64,000 nucleotides of DNA from Actinomadura litoris (lineage in GTDB: Bacteria > Actinomycetota > Actinomycetes > Streptosporangiales > Streptosporangiaceae): positions 787,232 through 851,231 of the forward strand of contig NZ_WOFH01000001.1 of assembly GCF_009733595.1 (NCBI RefSeq), written 5' to 3'. A program made the position numbers and the translations under genes. A model generated the notes under the pieces. That model did not search any database and had not been told where the DNA came from. It saw only the letters and a program-made list of their open reading frames with translations. Each line of letters begins with the position of its first letter. Position 1 is the stretch's first letter. Shown here one piece after another: positions 32,554 through 42,034 of the stretch.

Positions 32554-35500
32554 GTGCGGGACCAGTTGGTCGAGGCGATCCTCGCGCGTGTCGAGGAGGC
32601 GCACCGGACGGGTGACCATGCCCCGGTCCTGGCCGAGGACGCGCTGGACGAGGCGAACCTGCTCCTGCTGCGTGTCTTCGGGCCCGCGTCGACGCCCGAC
32701 ATGCCCGTCGACGCGGTCGCGCTGACGGTGCTCGGGCGGTTCCACCTGCTCCGGCACCGCGCGCGGCGGGGAACGGAGGACCTGAGAAACGCCCTGCTGT
32801 ACCTGGGCCAGGTGTACCGGGTCGCACCCGACCTGCTGCCGGACCATGTGCGCCGGTCGTTCGACGACACGCCGGAGATCGCCGGGCCGGACGACCATGT
32901 GTTCGGGTACGACGACGACCCTGATGCCTATGTCGAGCAGGGCGACGCGCTGTGCTCGTGGTACGAGGAGCGCGGCGAGGTGGAGGCGCTGGAGGCGGCC
33001 GTCCGGGTCTACCGCGCGGCCGTCGCCGCCGACCGGTCGAGGAACGCCCGGTACCTGTGGAGCCTGCACTCGGCCCTTGTCGAACTCGCCCGCGCGACCG
33101 ACGACCCGGAGGCGGCCCGCGAGGCCACCGAGGTGGCGCGGATCCTCACCGGGTCGGGCACCGACGTGTCGTCTCCCGCCGAGGGCGAGGCGATCCGCCT
33201 CGTGAACCTCAGCGACACGCTCCGGGGCGAGTTCGCCCGCACCGGGGACGAGGCGGTGATCAATGAGTCGATCACGACCGCGCGGGCCGCCGTCGAGGCC
33301 GCCGAGGACGACGAGGAGCGCGGGCTCGCGCTGACGAACCTGTCCGCGTCCCTGGAGACCCGGTACGAGTACCTGAACGACGACGAGGCGTTGCGCGAGT
33401 CGGTCGATGTCGGCCGGGCCGCGATCGCGGCCGACCCCGATCTGCTCCTGACCGTCGCCAACCAGGCCGTCTTCCTGAGGGAGCTGTTCCTGCGCACCAA
33501 GGACACCGCCCTGCTGGAGGAGTCGCTGGCCGCGCACGCGCGGGTCCTGCGCGCGACGTCGGACACCCACGCCTCCCTGGACTCCCGGCTCATGAACGCC
33601 GCGAACACGCTGCGCGTGCTCTACCGGTGGACCGAGGACCCCTCTCCCGTGCTCGACGCCGTCGAGGTGGCGGCCGCCGAGGAGGAGGACGAGGAGGAGG
33701 AGGAGGCCGGGCTCGGCGAGGCCGCGATCCTCGCCGACGCGCTCGTGGACCTGGCCGACCGGACCGGGGACGAGGACATCCTGCGCGAAGGGATCGCGGC
33801 CTGCCGGATGGTCCTCGCCGAACTGGACGACGAGCCGTTGCGCGGTGACGTCCTGTATTCGCTCTCCGCCGCGCTCTACCTGCTGACGTGGCACAACCAG
33901 GACCCGCACGTGGTGCGTGAGTCCGTCGACACCGCCCGGGAGGCGGTCGGGACCGACGCCGAGGACGACGTCGAGTCGGCCCGGCGACTGACCCACCTCG
34001 GATTCGTGCTGCGCAACGCGTTCGAGGTGACCGGGGAGCACGCCCTGCTGGCCGAGGCCCGCACCGCCTTGACCCGGGCGTTGGCGCTGACCACGCCGGA
34101 GGTGGTCCAGGAGGTCCTCGGCGCCCGCGAGGAAGCGGTCGACGCGGTGGTCGAGGACGACCGCGTGATGGAACTGTGGATCCTGGAGCGGAGCGTGAGC
34201 TGGGCCGCGCCGAGGGTGCGCGCCATGCACCGCGCCGAACTCGTGCGACTCGCGGGCGGCCTCGGTGAGAGCGCGCACGCTGTGGCGCTCGAACTCGCAC
34301 AGGAGTTCGCGGCGGCCCTCGACCGTCTGATGGCGTCCGATCTCTCCCCGACCGAGCGATCAAGCCTGATCACCGCCCTGCGCGAGCGTGTGACCGCCTT
34401 CCAGGGCACCCGCGATGCCGACGAGGTGCTCGTCCCCGAAGCGCTCGACGAGCTGGTCGAGCTTCTGTGCGTGGTGCCGGACCCGCTCGACGACGTGCAG
34501 GTCACGCAGACGGCCGGGTGGCTGCTGTGGTCGCGGTTCGCCGCGCGCGGCACGTCCGAGGGCGGTGCGGAGCTGCTGGTCGCGCTCGACCTGCTCGCGC
34601 CCCTGTACCGGATGGGCGGTCGGGCGCACGTGCCGACGTTGATCGCCGAGAGGTTCGACGAGAAGCCCCCCGCCGACCCGGACAGCGCCGCGACGCTCGG
34701 GAGACTCGGCCGCGTCCAGTACGGCGACGTCGACACCGATCCGGGCGCCCTGGACCGGGCCGTCCTGCTGTTCCGCCGGGCGATCGACCTCGCCGGGGAC
34801 GGGCACGCCGAACTGCCGCTTCTGCGCACGAACCTCGGTACCGCGCTGATGTCGAGGTTCGACCGCGACGGGGACCTGGACGATCTGGACGAGGCGGTCG
34901 GTGAGTGCCGGGCCGCCGTCCGGGAGACCCCGCCGGACGCTCCGACGCAAGCGACATACCTGTCCAACCTGGGCATCACCCTGTTGACCCGGGCCGAACG
35001 GCTGGGCAGTCAGCAGGACCTGGAGGACGCCGTCGCGGCATGCCAGGCGGCGGTCGACGGATGGCCCGGCCACCCCGAATTCGAGGGGATGACCACCAAC
35101 CTCGACACCGCGCGGCGCACGCTGGCGAACTTCCTCGACCACGAGGCCGGCCTGAGTGAACGGATCGACGCGACGTCCGATCCGGCGGAACTGGCCGGCC
35201 TGCTGTGGAACCGGTTCGTCCGCACCGGTGACCCGGCGGACCTCGACCGGGCTGTGCGGGTGCGGCAGGACGCGCTCGACGCGGGCGAGTCACCGGCCGA
35301 GCACCTGCAAGGCCTGTGCAGCCTCCTTCAGCGCCGGTTCGACCACTTCGGACGGTCCGAGGACCTGACCGCGTCCATCGCGGCGGGGCGGGCGGCGATC
35401 GAGGCGACGCCGCCCGGCGACCCGGAGCTCGCCGGGCGCGGGTCCACGCTGGCGAACGCTCTGTCCAGCCGGTACGAGAACGGGGGCGCGCTTGAGGACC

Positions 35501-37863
35501 TGGAGGAAGCCCTCCGGTACACCCGGGAAGCGGTGGTGTCGGACGCCGAGCCCTCGCCTTCCGAGTTGTCGAAGCTCTCCCTGTTCCTCCGCCTGCTGTT
35601 CGAGCGCACCGACCGCGTCGAGCACGTCGACGAGGCGGTCGAGGCCGGACGGGCCGCCGTCGGGGCCGCGTCCAAAGGCGACCCGCTCCTCGGCGTCTAC
35701 CTGGGCAACCTCGGCGGCACGCTGCTGGCCCGGTTCCGCCGCACCGACGGTCAGGCAGACCTGGACGAGGCGGTCGACACGCTGCGCCGGTCCGTGTCGG
35801 CCATCCCCCCGGCGAGCCCCGAGCGCGGCATGATGCTGACCAACCTCTCGTCCGCGTTCTACAGCCGGTTCGACTCCCGGCGGGACCGGGCCGACCTGGA
35901 CGCGGCGATCGACACCGGCCGGCAGGCGGTCGAGGCGACCTCGCCCGACCACACCAGCCGCCCGCTGCGCCTGTCGAACCTCGCGGCCATGCTCCGAATC
36001 CGGTTCGGCGCCAACGGTGCCCCCGCCGACCTGGACGAGGCGCTGGAGGCGTCCCGGGCGGCCCTGAAGTCCATGGCTCCCGGCGATCTGCGACGCGCGA
36101 GCGCGCTGCTGAACCTCACGCAGACGCTGCTCGACCTGCACGGCCGGACCGGACGGAGGGAAACCCTCGACACCGCGATAGACCTCGCCCGCGAGTCCTT
36201 GGCGGAACTCCCGGTCGACCACCCCGACCGGCCCCTCCACCTGCTCTCCCTCAGCCGGGCGTTGCAAGGACGCGACGCCGTGACCGGTACGGACCTGGAG
36301 GCCGCGGTCGCGGCGGTCCGGGAGGCGGCGTCGACCGACCTGGGCGGACCGCGCGTCCGCGCCACGGCCGCCGCGGAGTGGGCCGCGCTGGCGGCGTCCG
36401 ACGGGCGGTGGGCGGAGGCCGCCCAGGCGTACGGGACGGCGGTCGACCTGGTGGGCCTGACCGTCTCCCGGGCCCTGACCCGGCGCGACCGCGAGGCGTT
36501 GATCGACGGTATGGCGGGGCTCGGCGCGGACGCCGCCGCGTGCTGTGTGCGCGCCGGATCACCGGCGCGGGCGGTCGAGCTGTTCGAGCAGGGGCGCGGG
36601 CTGCTGCTCGGGCACACGCTGGACAGCCGCACGGACCTCACCGCGCTCGCCGAGCGCCGACCGGCTTTCGCGACGATGTTCACCGAGCTGTGCGCGGCGT
36701 TGGAGGACCCCGACACCGATGCCGCGACGCGGCGCGGGCTGGCCGCGCGCTACGACCGGCTGCTCGCGGACATCCGGACGCTGCCCGGTTTCAGCGCCTT
36801 CCTGCGCCCGCCGACCGCGCGCGACCTCGCGCCCGCCGAGGGCCACGCCGTGGTCGTCGTGGTGTCCGACTTCGGGTCGTACGGGCTGATCCTGTCCGCC
36901 GCGGGCGAGGTGACGCCCGTTCCGCTGCCCGCGCTCACGCCGCAGGTCGTCCTGGAGGAGGCGCTGGACTTCCTCGATGCGGTCGACGACACCGAGTCCG
37001 AGGGGGCCCGGACCAGGGCCGCCGGGCACGACCGTGTGGTGCGTACGCTGGAGTGGCTCTGGGACGCGGTGGCCGGCCCGGTGCTCGACCACCTGGGTGC
37101 CGCCGAACGGTTGTGGTGGTGCCCGTCCGGCATGCTCTCGCTGCTGCCGCTGCACGCGGCGGGCCACCACGGAACGGGGTCGCTCACCGTGGTGGACCGG
37201 GTGGTGTGCTCGACCACGCCCACCCTCCGGGCGCTGGCGCACTCACGGCGCGGTGCCGGCCCCGCCCGACCGCGCGCCGACCGCGCACTGGTCGTGGCGA
37301 TGCCGGACACGCCGGGCCACGACGTGCCGCTGGCCGGCGCGGAGCGGGAGGCGGCGGTGGTGCGCACCCACCTGCCCGCGGCGGTCGACGTGCTCAGCGG
37401 GACCGCGGCGACCCGCGACGCCGTGATCGCGGCCCTGCCGAAGGCGCGGATAGCGCACTTCGCGTGCCACGGCCACAGCGACCTGACCGACCCCTCGGAG
37501 AGCCTGCTCCTGCTGGCCGACCACCACAACCACCCGCTCACCGTGCTGGACCTCGCACACCTGAGCCTGGACGCCGACCTGGCGTTCCTGTCCGCGTGCT
37601 CGACGGCCCGCCCCGGCGGGCGGCTGGCGGACGAGGTGATCCACCTGGCATCGGCGTTCCAGTTGGCGGGGTACCGGCACGTGATCGGCACCCTCTGGCC
37701 GATCGGCGACCAGCACGCCGTGGACTTCGCGGAACTGGTCTACCCGGCGATCGCCGCGGGCGGAGACATCGCGACGGCCGTGCACGCCGCTACCCGCATC
37801 CTGCGCGACCGCCATCCCGACGACCCGCTGGTGTGGGCGTCCCACGTCCACATCGGCGCGTGA
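32554..37863 (+). CDS. TPR-repeat protein with C-terminal CHAT (caspase-like) protease domain
   Basis: GTG 32554 follows GGGAGG at five to six bases. The 1,769-residue product is a long array of TPR-like helical pairs (repeated themes LDEAVxxxRxAV and LxNLGxxLxxRFxRxGDxxDL) up to about residue 1290. A helical linker and a C-terminal CHAT domain follow. The dyad is visible as His1639 in RIAHFACHGHSD and Cys1682 in AFLSACSTARPG, with the typical GYRHVIGTLWPIGD segment after the cysteine. CHAT proteases are clan CD, caspase-like; TPR-CHAT proteins include the craspase partner of gRAMP and other defence effectors. Here the TPR part would sense and the CHAT part cut, but the trigger and substrate are unknown. 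It diverges from the vWA operon and is convergent with the Mrr-like gene. Confidence 0.92.
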   Translation: MRDQLVEAILARVEEAHRTGDHAPVLAEDALDEANLLLLRVFGPASTPDMPVDAVALTVLGRFHLLRHRARRGTEDLRNALLYLGQVYRVAPDLLPDHVRRSFDDTPEIAGPDDHVFGYDDDPDAYVEQGDALCSWYEERGEVEALEAAVRVYRAAVAADRSRNARYLWSLHSALVELARATDDPEAAREATEVARILTGSGTDVSSPAEGEAIRLVNLSDTLRGEFARTGDEAVINESITTARAAVEAAEDDEERGLALTNLSASLETRYEYLNDDEALRESVDVGRAAIAADPDLLLTVANQAVFLRELFLRTKDTALLEESLAAHARVLRATSDTHASLDSRLMNAANTLRVLYRWTEDPSPVLDAVEVAAAEEEDEEEEEAGLGEAAILADALVDLADRTGDEDILREGIAACRMVLAELDDEPLRGDVLYSLSAALYLLTWHNQDPHVVRESVDTAREAVGTDAEDDVESARRLTHLGFVLRNAFEVTGEHALLAEARTALTRALALTTPEVVQEVLGAREEAVDAVVEDDRVMELWILERSVSWAAPRVRAMHRAELVRLAGGLGESAHAVALELAQEFAAALDRLMASDLSPTERSSLITALRERVTAFQGTRDADEVLVPEALDELVELLCVVPDPLDDVQVTQTAGWLLWSRFAARGTSEGGAELLVALDLLAPLYRMGGRAHVPTLIAERFDEKPPADPDSAATLGRLGRVQYGDVDTDPGALDRAVLLFRRAIDLAGDGHAELPLLRTNLGTALMSRFDRDGDLDDLDEAVGECRAAVRETPPDAPTQATYLSNLGITLLTRAERLGSQQDLEDAVAACQAAVDGWPGHPEFEGMTTNLDTARRTLANFLDHEAGLSERIDATSDPAELAGLLWNRFVRTGDPADLDRAVRVRQDALDAGESPAEHLQGLCSLLQRRFDHFGRSEDLTASIAAGRAAIEATPPGDPELAGRGSTLANALSSRYENGGALEDLEEALRYTREAVVSDAEPSPSELSKLSLFLRLLFERTDRVEHVDEAVEAGRAAVGAASKGDPLLGVYLGNLGGTLLARFRRTDGQADLDEAVDTLRRSVSAIPPASPERGMMLTNLSSAFYSRFDSRRDRADLDAAIDTGRQAVEATSPDHTSRPLRLSNLAAMLRIRFGANGAPADLDEALEASRAALKSMAPGDLRRASALLNLTQTLLDLHGRTGRRETLDTAIDLARESLAELPVDHPDRPLHLLSLSRALQGRDAVTGTDLEAAVAAVREAASTDLGGPRVRATAAAEWAALAASDGRWAEAAQAYGTAVDLVGLTVSRALTRRDREALIDGMAGLGADAAACCVRAGSPARAVELFEQGRGLLLGHTLDSRTDLTALAERRPAFATMFTELCAALEDPDTDAATRRGLAARYDRLLADIRTLPGFSAFLRPPTARDLAPAEGHAVVVVVSDFGSYGLILSAAGEVTPVPLPALTPQVVLEEALDFLDAVDDTESEGARTRAAGHDRVVRTLEWLWDAVAGPVLDHLGAAERLWWCPSGMLSLLPLHAAGHHGTGSLTVVDRVVCSTTPTLRALAHSRRGAGPARPRADRALVVAMPDTPGHDVPLAGAEREAAVVRTHLPAAVDVLSGTAATRDAVIAALPKARIAHFACHGHSDLTDPSESLLLLADHHNHPLTVLDLAHLSLDADLAFLSACSTARPGGRLADEVIHLASAFQLAGYRHVIGTLWPIGDQHAVDFAELVYPAIAAGGDIATAVHAATRILRDRHPDDPLVWASHVHIGA

Positions 37864-37864
37864 G

Positions 37865-38425
37865 TCAGACCCCGGGCCGCCCCAACAGGAACTCCGCGAC
37901 GCACTCCGGGTGGTCCTCGTCGTCGGCGGCCAGCACCATCCCCCGGACACCCGCTCCACCGTGGTAGCAGGCCACGAGGGCGGGCCGTGCGGCCCTGCCC
38001 ATGTCCCGGGTGGTGAAGACGAACCGCCCCTCGGTGACGGTGACGAGCGCGATCCCGTGGGTCCTGGCGAATTCGACGGCCCCCGCCTGGAACGCCGAGG
38101 TCGCCACCAGCACCCCTTTGTGCGCCCCCACGCTCTGGACCTTCTGCCGCAGTACCTGCACCAACTCCCGCTTGATCGGGTTCCGGTGCAACTTCGCCTC
38201 GACCACCACCCGGAACTCCAGCCCGGCGAACCGGTACCGCGCGGTCGCGTCGAACTCGTAGACCCCGTCCACCCCGGCGACCTTCTCATGCGTGCTCACG
38301 ACCAGCCCGTCGACCTGCGGGCTCGCGGCACCCAGCAGTTCCCCGGCGACGAACTCCTCGAATTCACGCGGCGTGATCCCCGGATACGGATACCGGCCCA
38401 CCACCCGATCGTCCTGTACCACCAC
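37865..38425 (-). CDS. Mrr-like restriction endonuclease
   Basis: This 186-residue protein has the Mrr_cat/PD-(D/E)xK pattern: N-terminal FEEFVAGELLGAASP helix, D59 in VYEFDATARY, E76-A-K78 in FRVVVEAKLHRN, then VQVLRQKV and KGVLVATSAFQAGAVEFART. All three catalytic positions are present. Mrr-type enzymes cut modified DNA or act in various defence contexts. There is no separate recognition domain; a C-terminal extension of about 50 residues ends the protein. The GTG start at 38425 has no strong ribosome site. Its stop is one base from the stop of the TPR-CHAT gene, so the two transcripts must overlap at their 3' ends. Confidence 0.85.
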   Translation of the reverse strand: MVVQDDRVVGRYPYPGITPREFEEFVAGELLGAASPQVDGLVVSTHEKVAGVDGVYEFDATARYRFAGLEFRVVVEAKLHRNPIKRELVQVLRQKVQSVGAHKGVLVATSAFQAGAVEFARTHGIALVTVTEGRFVFTTRDMGRAARPALVACYHGGAGVRGMVLAADDEDHPECVAEFLLGRPGV

Positions 38426-38543
38426 GGCACATTACCGCGCTCGGTCATGGCGCCGGGCCCCGGCGACGGGGACCGCACCTTGCCCGTACTGGTGTCGGGC
38501 CTCCATGCGGGGGATCTTGGACTTCCGCAACGAGGAGGTCGGG

Positions 38544-39251
38544 ATGAGGAAAGTCGTGTCCATTGCCGGGATCGTCGCCGTGACCATGTGCGGGCTGAAC
38601 GGGGTGGCGCATGCTTCGGCCGACAAGTACCAGAACTATGCCGAGCTCGCGCAGCACGAGAAGGAGGGCCAGGACTACCGGCGTACCCTCCGCGCGCCCG
38701 GTGAGCCGAAGGTCGCGCACATCGCGATCCACGGAGGTGGGATCGAGCCGGGCACCACCCAGCTCGCGGACCGTGCCGCCGCGGCCCGCAGCGGCTACGC
38801 CTACTACTCGTTCGAGGGCGTCAAGCCGTCCGGGAACAAGGATCTGCACATCACCTCGACGCGTTTCGACGAGCCGCGGGGACTCGCGCTGGCGCAGCGG
38901 GTCGACCGCACGGTCTCCTGGCACGGCGCGGACGGCAGCACGCCCGTGACCTACGTCGGCGGGCTGGACGACCAACTGCGCGAGCAGGTCGCCTGCCGAC
39001 TGGGCAAGGCCGGGTTCGCGGTCGCGCCGACGGTCCCCGGCGACATCGACGGTAGCGACCCGCACAACATCGCCAACCGGAACCGCCGGCACAAGGGCGT
39101 ACAACTGGAACTGAGCACCGCCCAACGCAAGGCGTTCTTCACCGACGGCCGACTCGACCGCGCCTGGATCGAAGACCCGACCCACCGCACCGGAGCCTTC
39201 GAGAAATACATCAAGGCGGTCGACCAGGCCCTCTCCAGTGGAGATTGCTAA
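38544..39251 (+). CDS. secreted poly-gamma-glutamate hydrolase family protein
   Basis: ATG 38544 is set by GAGGAGG five bases upstream. The 235-residue product has a signal peptide (RKVVSIAGIVAVTMCGLNGV, cleavage after AHA). The mature part begins DKYQNYAELAQHEKEGQDY and carries HIAIHGGGIEPGT, the zinc-site motif of the phage-type poly-gamma-glutamate hydrolase family (PF05908). LHITSTRFDEP and VSWHGADG follow, and a C-terminal half with RRHKGVQLELS. The family cleaves gamma-glutamyl polymers such as phage-protective capsules. Here it is exported, so capsule or peptidoglycan-related substrates are possible. It converges on the metallophosphoesterase gene. Confidence 0.82.
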   Translation: MRKVVSIAGIVAVTMCGLNGVAHASADKYQNYAELAQHEKEGQDYRRTLRAPGEPKVAHIAIHGGGIEPGTTQLADRAAAARSGYAYYSFEGVKPSGNKDLHITSTRFDEPRGLALAQRVDRTVSWHGADGSTPVTYVGGLDDQLREQVACRLGKAGFAVAPTVPGDIDGSDPHNIANRNRRHKGVQLELSTAQRKAFFTDGRLDRAWIEDPTHRTGAFEKYIKAVDQALSSGDC

Positions 39252-39300
39252 GGAATCCATCGGGCCGATGGGCACGGACCGCCGAGTCGGACGCCGTGAT

Positions 39301-39332
39301 GCCCCGTTACCGGTCATGTCCGGTAACGGGGC
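39301..39332. terminator. bidirectional hairpin terminator
   Basis: A perfect 13-bp stem (gccccgttaccgg at 39301-39313, ccggtaacggggc at 39320-39332) closes on the loop tcatgt. It lies between the convergent stops of the poly-gamma-glutamate hydrolase-like and metallophosphoesterase genes. Confidence 0.8.
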
Positions 39333-39346
39333 GCTGTAGGCAGGTG

Positions 39347-40981
39347 CTACTTCAGCACCTTTACGGCGACCTGGGACTGGTTGCCCTGTGCGTCGACCGC
39401 GATGACCTCCGCGCGGTATTTCACGCCGTCGCGCTTGGCCGGGACCGGGATGTCCATGGAGTCGGCGGCGGGGACCACGTCGAAGCGGTTGGCGACCTTC
39501 GTGGTGAGCACCTCGGTGCCGTTGTCGGCGCGGGTGACGCGGACCTTGTAGTGGTACACCAACTCATCGTCCTTGGCCTGCTCGATGCGCAGTGCCAGTC
39601 GGCCGTCCTCGCCGGTCTGGGCCGACAGCGGGTGCGATGACGTCCAGCGCGGAGCCCTGCGGTTGCGGTTGGCGTCGGTGTAGGTGAAGTTCCGCACGAC
39701 CTTGGCGTCGCCGCCGGCGGTCTTGATCTCCCAGGGCTCTCCGGCCAGTGTTCCGTCGCTCTGGTACGGCGGCTTCCAGTTCGCCGACCATTTCCCGCCG
39801 GTGTAGATGTCGTGGAGGTCGGCGTTGAGGTTGATCCGGTTGATGACGGTGCGGCCCCGGTAGATTTCCACTGCCAGGCCCTGGGCGGTGGGAGTCTCGA
39901 AGCGTCCGGCCAGTTTCCCTTCCGCGTCGAGCATCTGGTACCCGTGGTCGAATTCGATGTACGACGAACTGGAGTCGTTCACCGCGGTGAAGTTCTTCTG
40001 GTGGATCGCACGCGGGTCGTTCAGGTTCAGGTGCGAGTGGCCTGAGAAGTAGACGGCGCGGGGGAACTTCGCCATGTCCTGGGCCAGCGCCGGGTTCGCG
40101 GTCTGCTGGCCGTCCAGCACGGTTCCCGGAACCGGCTTGTGGCCGCCGACGATGATCGGCAGGTCCCGGTAGGCGGGGTTCGCGGAGATCTGGGCTAGTT
40201 GCGTACGCAGCCAGGCCCCCTGGGCGGCGGAGTAGTTCTCGGTGTTGACCGTGACCACCGGGATCCCCTTGACCTCGGTGCGATAGTAGCCGTCACCGGA
40301 ATCCGGGAACCACTCCTTGGGGTAGCCCGCGCGGACGTCCGCCAGGCTCGCGTCATGGTTTCCGTACGCCATGAGCACCTTGGTGGCGTTCATGCCCTTG
40401 CGTTGGAGGTTCTCCTTGAAGATGCGGGCGACCATCTGGTGGTCCTTGCCGCGCCCGTCCCCGTTGTCGTTGATCATGTCGCCGTTGGAGAGGATGGCGT
40501 CCGGCTTGCCCAGGACCCCGCCGATGGTGTCGAAGTAGGAGGTCCAGCGGTCGCGGTCGGCCCCGTAGTCGCCGACGTGGACGTCCGAGAGGATCATCAT
40601 GCGGGCGATCGGCTGCTCGCCCTTGCGGATGAGGTAGCCCGCGGATTTGAAGGCGCCGACCTTGTTGCCCTTGAAGGCGCGTGCCGTCAGGTTCGTATCT
40701 TTGGAGATACGGATCGGCCTGCCGCCGTAGGCGCGGCTGCTCTTCTGGGGAATGCTGCCGTCGGTGGTATAGCGGATCGTCTCACCCCGCTCGGCCTTGA
40801 GTTCGACGGCCACCGTGTGCTCGTAGCGGCCGCCGGCGACGCTGAACTTCGGGGCCTGCGGCGTCTCGTCGGCCGTGGCGCCGTGTGCCAGTGGGAAAAG
40901 ACCCAGACCGACGCCGACCGAGGCCGCCGCAAGGCGGCGCCACGAAGCTGATTTTCGGCGGTGGGTGGCTACCTGGTGCAT
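39347..40981 (-). CDS. secreted metallophosphoesterase with chitobiase-type N-terminal domain
   Basis: ATG 40981 has CGGAG about eight bases upstream. The 544-residue product begins with a long signal peptide (RRLAAASVGVGLGLFPLAHG, cleavage near ATA). A CHB_HEX_C-like beta domain follows (VELKAERGETIRYTTDGSIP, NLTARAFKGNKVGAF). The calcineurin-like phosphoesterase has its metal motifs: MMILSDVHVGDYGADRD, SNGDMINDNGD, MAYGNHDAS, IIVGGHKPV and YFSGHSHLNL. The C-terminal ~130 residues are a fibronectin-like beta region (YHYKVRVTRADNGTEVL). It would act outside the cell on phosphate esters. Proximity to phosphonate genes may point to phosphorus scavenging, though no PHO box was found upstream. 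Confidence 0.88.
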   Translation of the reverse strand: MHQVATHRRKSASWRRLAAASVGVGLGLFPLAHGATADETPQAPKFSVAGGRYEHTVAVELKAERGETIRYTTDGSIPQKSSRAYGGRPIRISKDTNLTARAFKGNKVGAFKSAGYLIRKGEQPIARMMILSDVHVGDYGADRDRWTSYFDTIGGVLGKPDAILSNGDMINDNGDGRGKDHQMVARIFKENLQRKGMNATKVLMAYGNHDASLADVRAGYPKEWFPDSGDGYYRTEVKGIPVVTVNTENYSAAQGAWLRTQLAQISANPAYRDLPIIVGGHKPVPGTVLDGQQTANPALAQDMAKFPRAVYFSGHSHLNLNDPRAIHQKNFTAVNDSSSSYIEFDHGYQMLDAEGKLAGRFETPTAQGLAVEIYRGRTVINRINLNADLHDIYTGGKWSANWKPPYQSDGTLAGEPWEIKTAGGDAKVVRNFTYTDANRNRRAPRWTSSHPLSAQTGEDGRLALRIEQAKDDELVYHYKVRVTRADNGTEVLTTKVANRFDVVPAADSMDIPVPAKRDGVKYRAEVIAVDAQGNQSQVAVKVLK

Positions 40982-41048
40982 GTGGAGGCTCCGATCTTGG
41001 CGTGCGGTAGGCACTGTGAGATTTGTTTCGTGCGCGAATGAATTGAAT

Positions 41049-41061
41049 CTTGGGTACCAAG
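41049..41061. promoter_or_regulatory. palindrome upstream of the metallophosphoesterase gene
   Basis: CTTGG-GTA-CCAAG is a perfect 5-bp inverted repeat in the 122-base gap between phnE and the metallophosphoesterase start, 68 bases before ATG 40981. It could be an operator; a chance palindrome of this size is also possible. Confidence 0.25.
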
Positions 41062-41103
41062 CAGCGCATTTCGCCCTTGAAAACGCCTACCTGAAGTGGA
41101 CGG

Positions 41104-42033
41104 TCAAGGGGCGAGTCTGCGTCGGACGAAGGAGCTGAGCAGGTCCACGATGACGACCAGCACCAGGACCATCAGGATGTAGGTGAGCATCTGGTCGAAC
41201 CGGAACTCCTGGATCGACTGGTTGATGAGGAAGCCGATGCCGCCGGCGCCCACGAGCCCGAGGACCAGTGACGACCGCACGTTCACGTCCAGCCGGTACA
41301 GCACCAGGCCGACGAGCTGCGGTAGGCATGCCGGGAGCACCGCGTGCGCGATGAGCTGCGTGCGGCCGGCGCCCGCGATGCGCAGCGCCTGCGCCGGGCC
41401 GTCGTCGACCTCCTCCATCGCCTCCGACCACAGCTTGCCCATGACGCCTGTGTTGTTGCAGATCAGCGCGAGCACCCCGGCGAACGGGCCGAGGCCGACG
41501 GCGGTCACGAAGACGAGGGCGAACACGACGTCCGGTACGGCGCGCAGGAACGACATGATTCCGCGGGCGACCTGGTAGACGGCCGCGTTGCCGTTGGTGG
41601 CGCGCGTCCCGAGCACGCACAGCACGATCGTGAACGGGATCGACAGCGTGGTGCCGAGGAGCCCGATCCACAGCGTCACCAGGCAGGCGTCCAGGCCGTC
41701 CTTGACGACCGGGTCCCAGGTGAGGTCCGGCGGGATCGCCTCGGAGACGAAGCGGACCATGCCGTGCCAGCCCTCGGCGAGCATTCCGAGGTCCATCTCG
41801 GCGCCGCGCCAGGCGGCGACGTGCAGTGCCACGAGAACGGCGGTGATGCCGGCGGCCATCCCGATGGCGCGGGGGCCGCGCCGCTTGCGCGGCACCGGCA
41901 TCCGTTCGGGGGTCCGCTCGTCGACGAGGGCGCTCATGCGCGCCGCCTGCGGAGGGACCCCCAGGTTCGCTTCGCTCACGTGTGCCTCCTGCGGGGGGAC
42001 GGCCTCCCGCACCCCCCGGTTCGCTTCGCTCAT
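41104..42033 (-). CDS. phnE: phosphonate ABC transporter permease
   Basis: ATG 42033 overlaps the phnC stop as ATGA and gives 309 residues. Several membrane helices are visible (AAGITAVLVALHVAAW, ACLVTLWIGLLGTTLSIPFT, FALVFVTAVGLGPFAGVLAL, LTYILMVLVLVVIVDLLSS). The BPD-type EAA loop around EEVDDGPAQALRIAGAGRTQ contacts the ATPase. The N-terminal ~35 residues contain a duplicated peptide (SEANRGVREAVPPQ, SEANLGVPPQ) that comes from a DNA repeat. MSALVDERTPERM at 41938 could therefore be the ancestral start. It moves phosphonates across the membrane with PhnC and PhnD. Confidence 0.9.
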   Translation of the reverse strand: MSEANRGVREAVPPQEAHVSEANLGVPPQAARMSALVDERTPERMPVPRKRRGPRAIGMAAGITAVLVALHVAAWRGAEMDLGMLAEGWHGMVRFVSEAIPPDLTWDPVVKDGLDACLVTLWIGLLGTTLSIPFTIVLCVLGTRATNGNAAVYQVARGIMSFLRAVPDVVFALVFVTAVGLGPFAGVLALICNNTGVMGKLWSEAMEEVDDGPAQALRIAGAGRTQLIAHAVLPACLPQLVGLVLYRLDVNVRSSLVLGLVGAGGIGFLINQSIQEFRFDQMLTYILMVLVLVVIVDLLSSFVRRRLAP

Positions 42034-42034
42034 G
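41957..42034. repeat. 24-bp direct repeat at the 5' end of phnE
   Basis: Two copies of a 24-base element ending ggttcgcttcgctca-g (41957-41980 and 42011-42034) match at 22 of 24 positions, with a 54-base period. The second copy covers the phnE start codon. Translated, they give the repeated SEANxGV peptide. Confidence 0.75.

Noticed and set aside
32243..32725. 160-codon frame overlapping the TPR-CHAT start
   Set aside because: It overlaps the real frame, is Arg/Pro-rich and has no homology-like content; the GTG at 32554 has the ribosome site.
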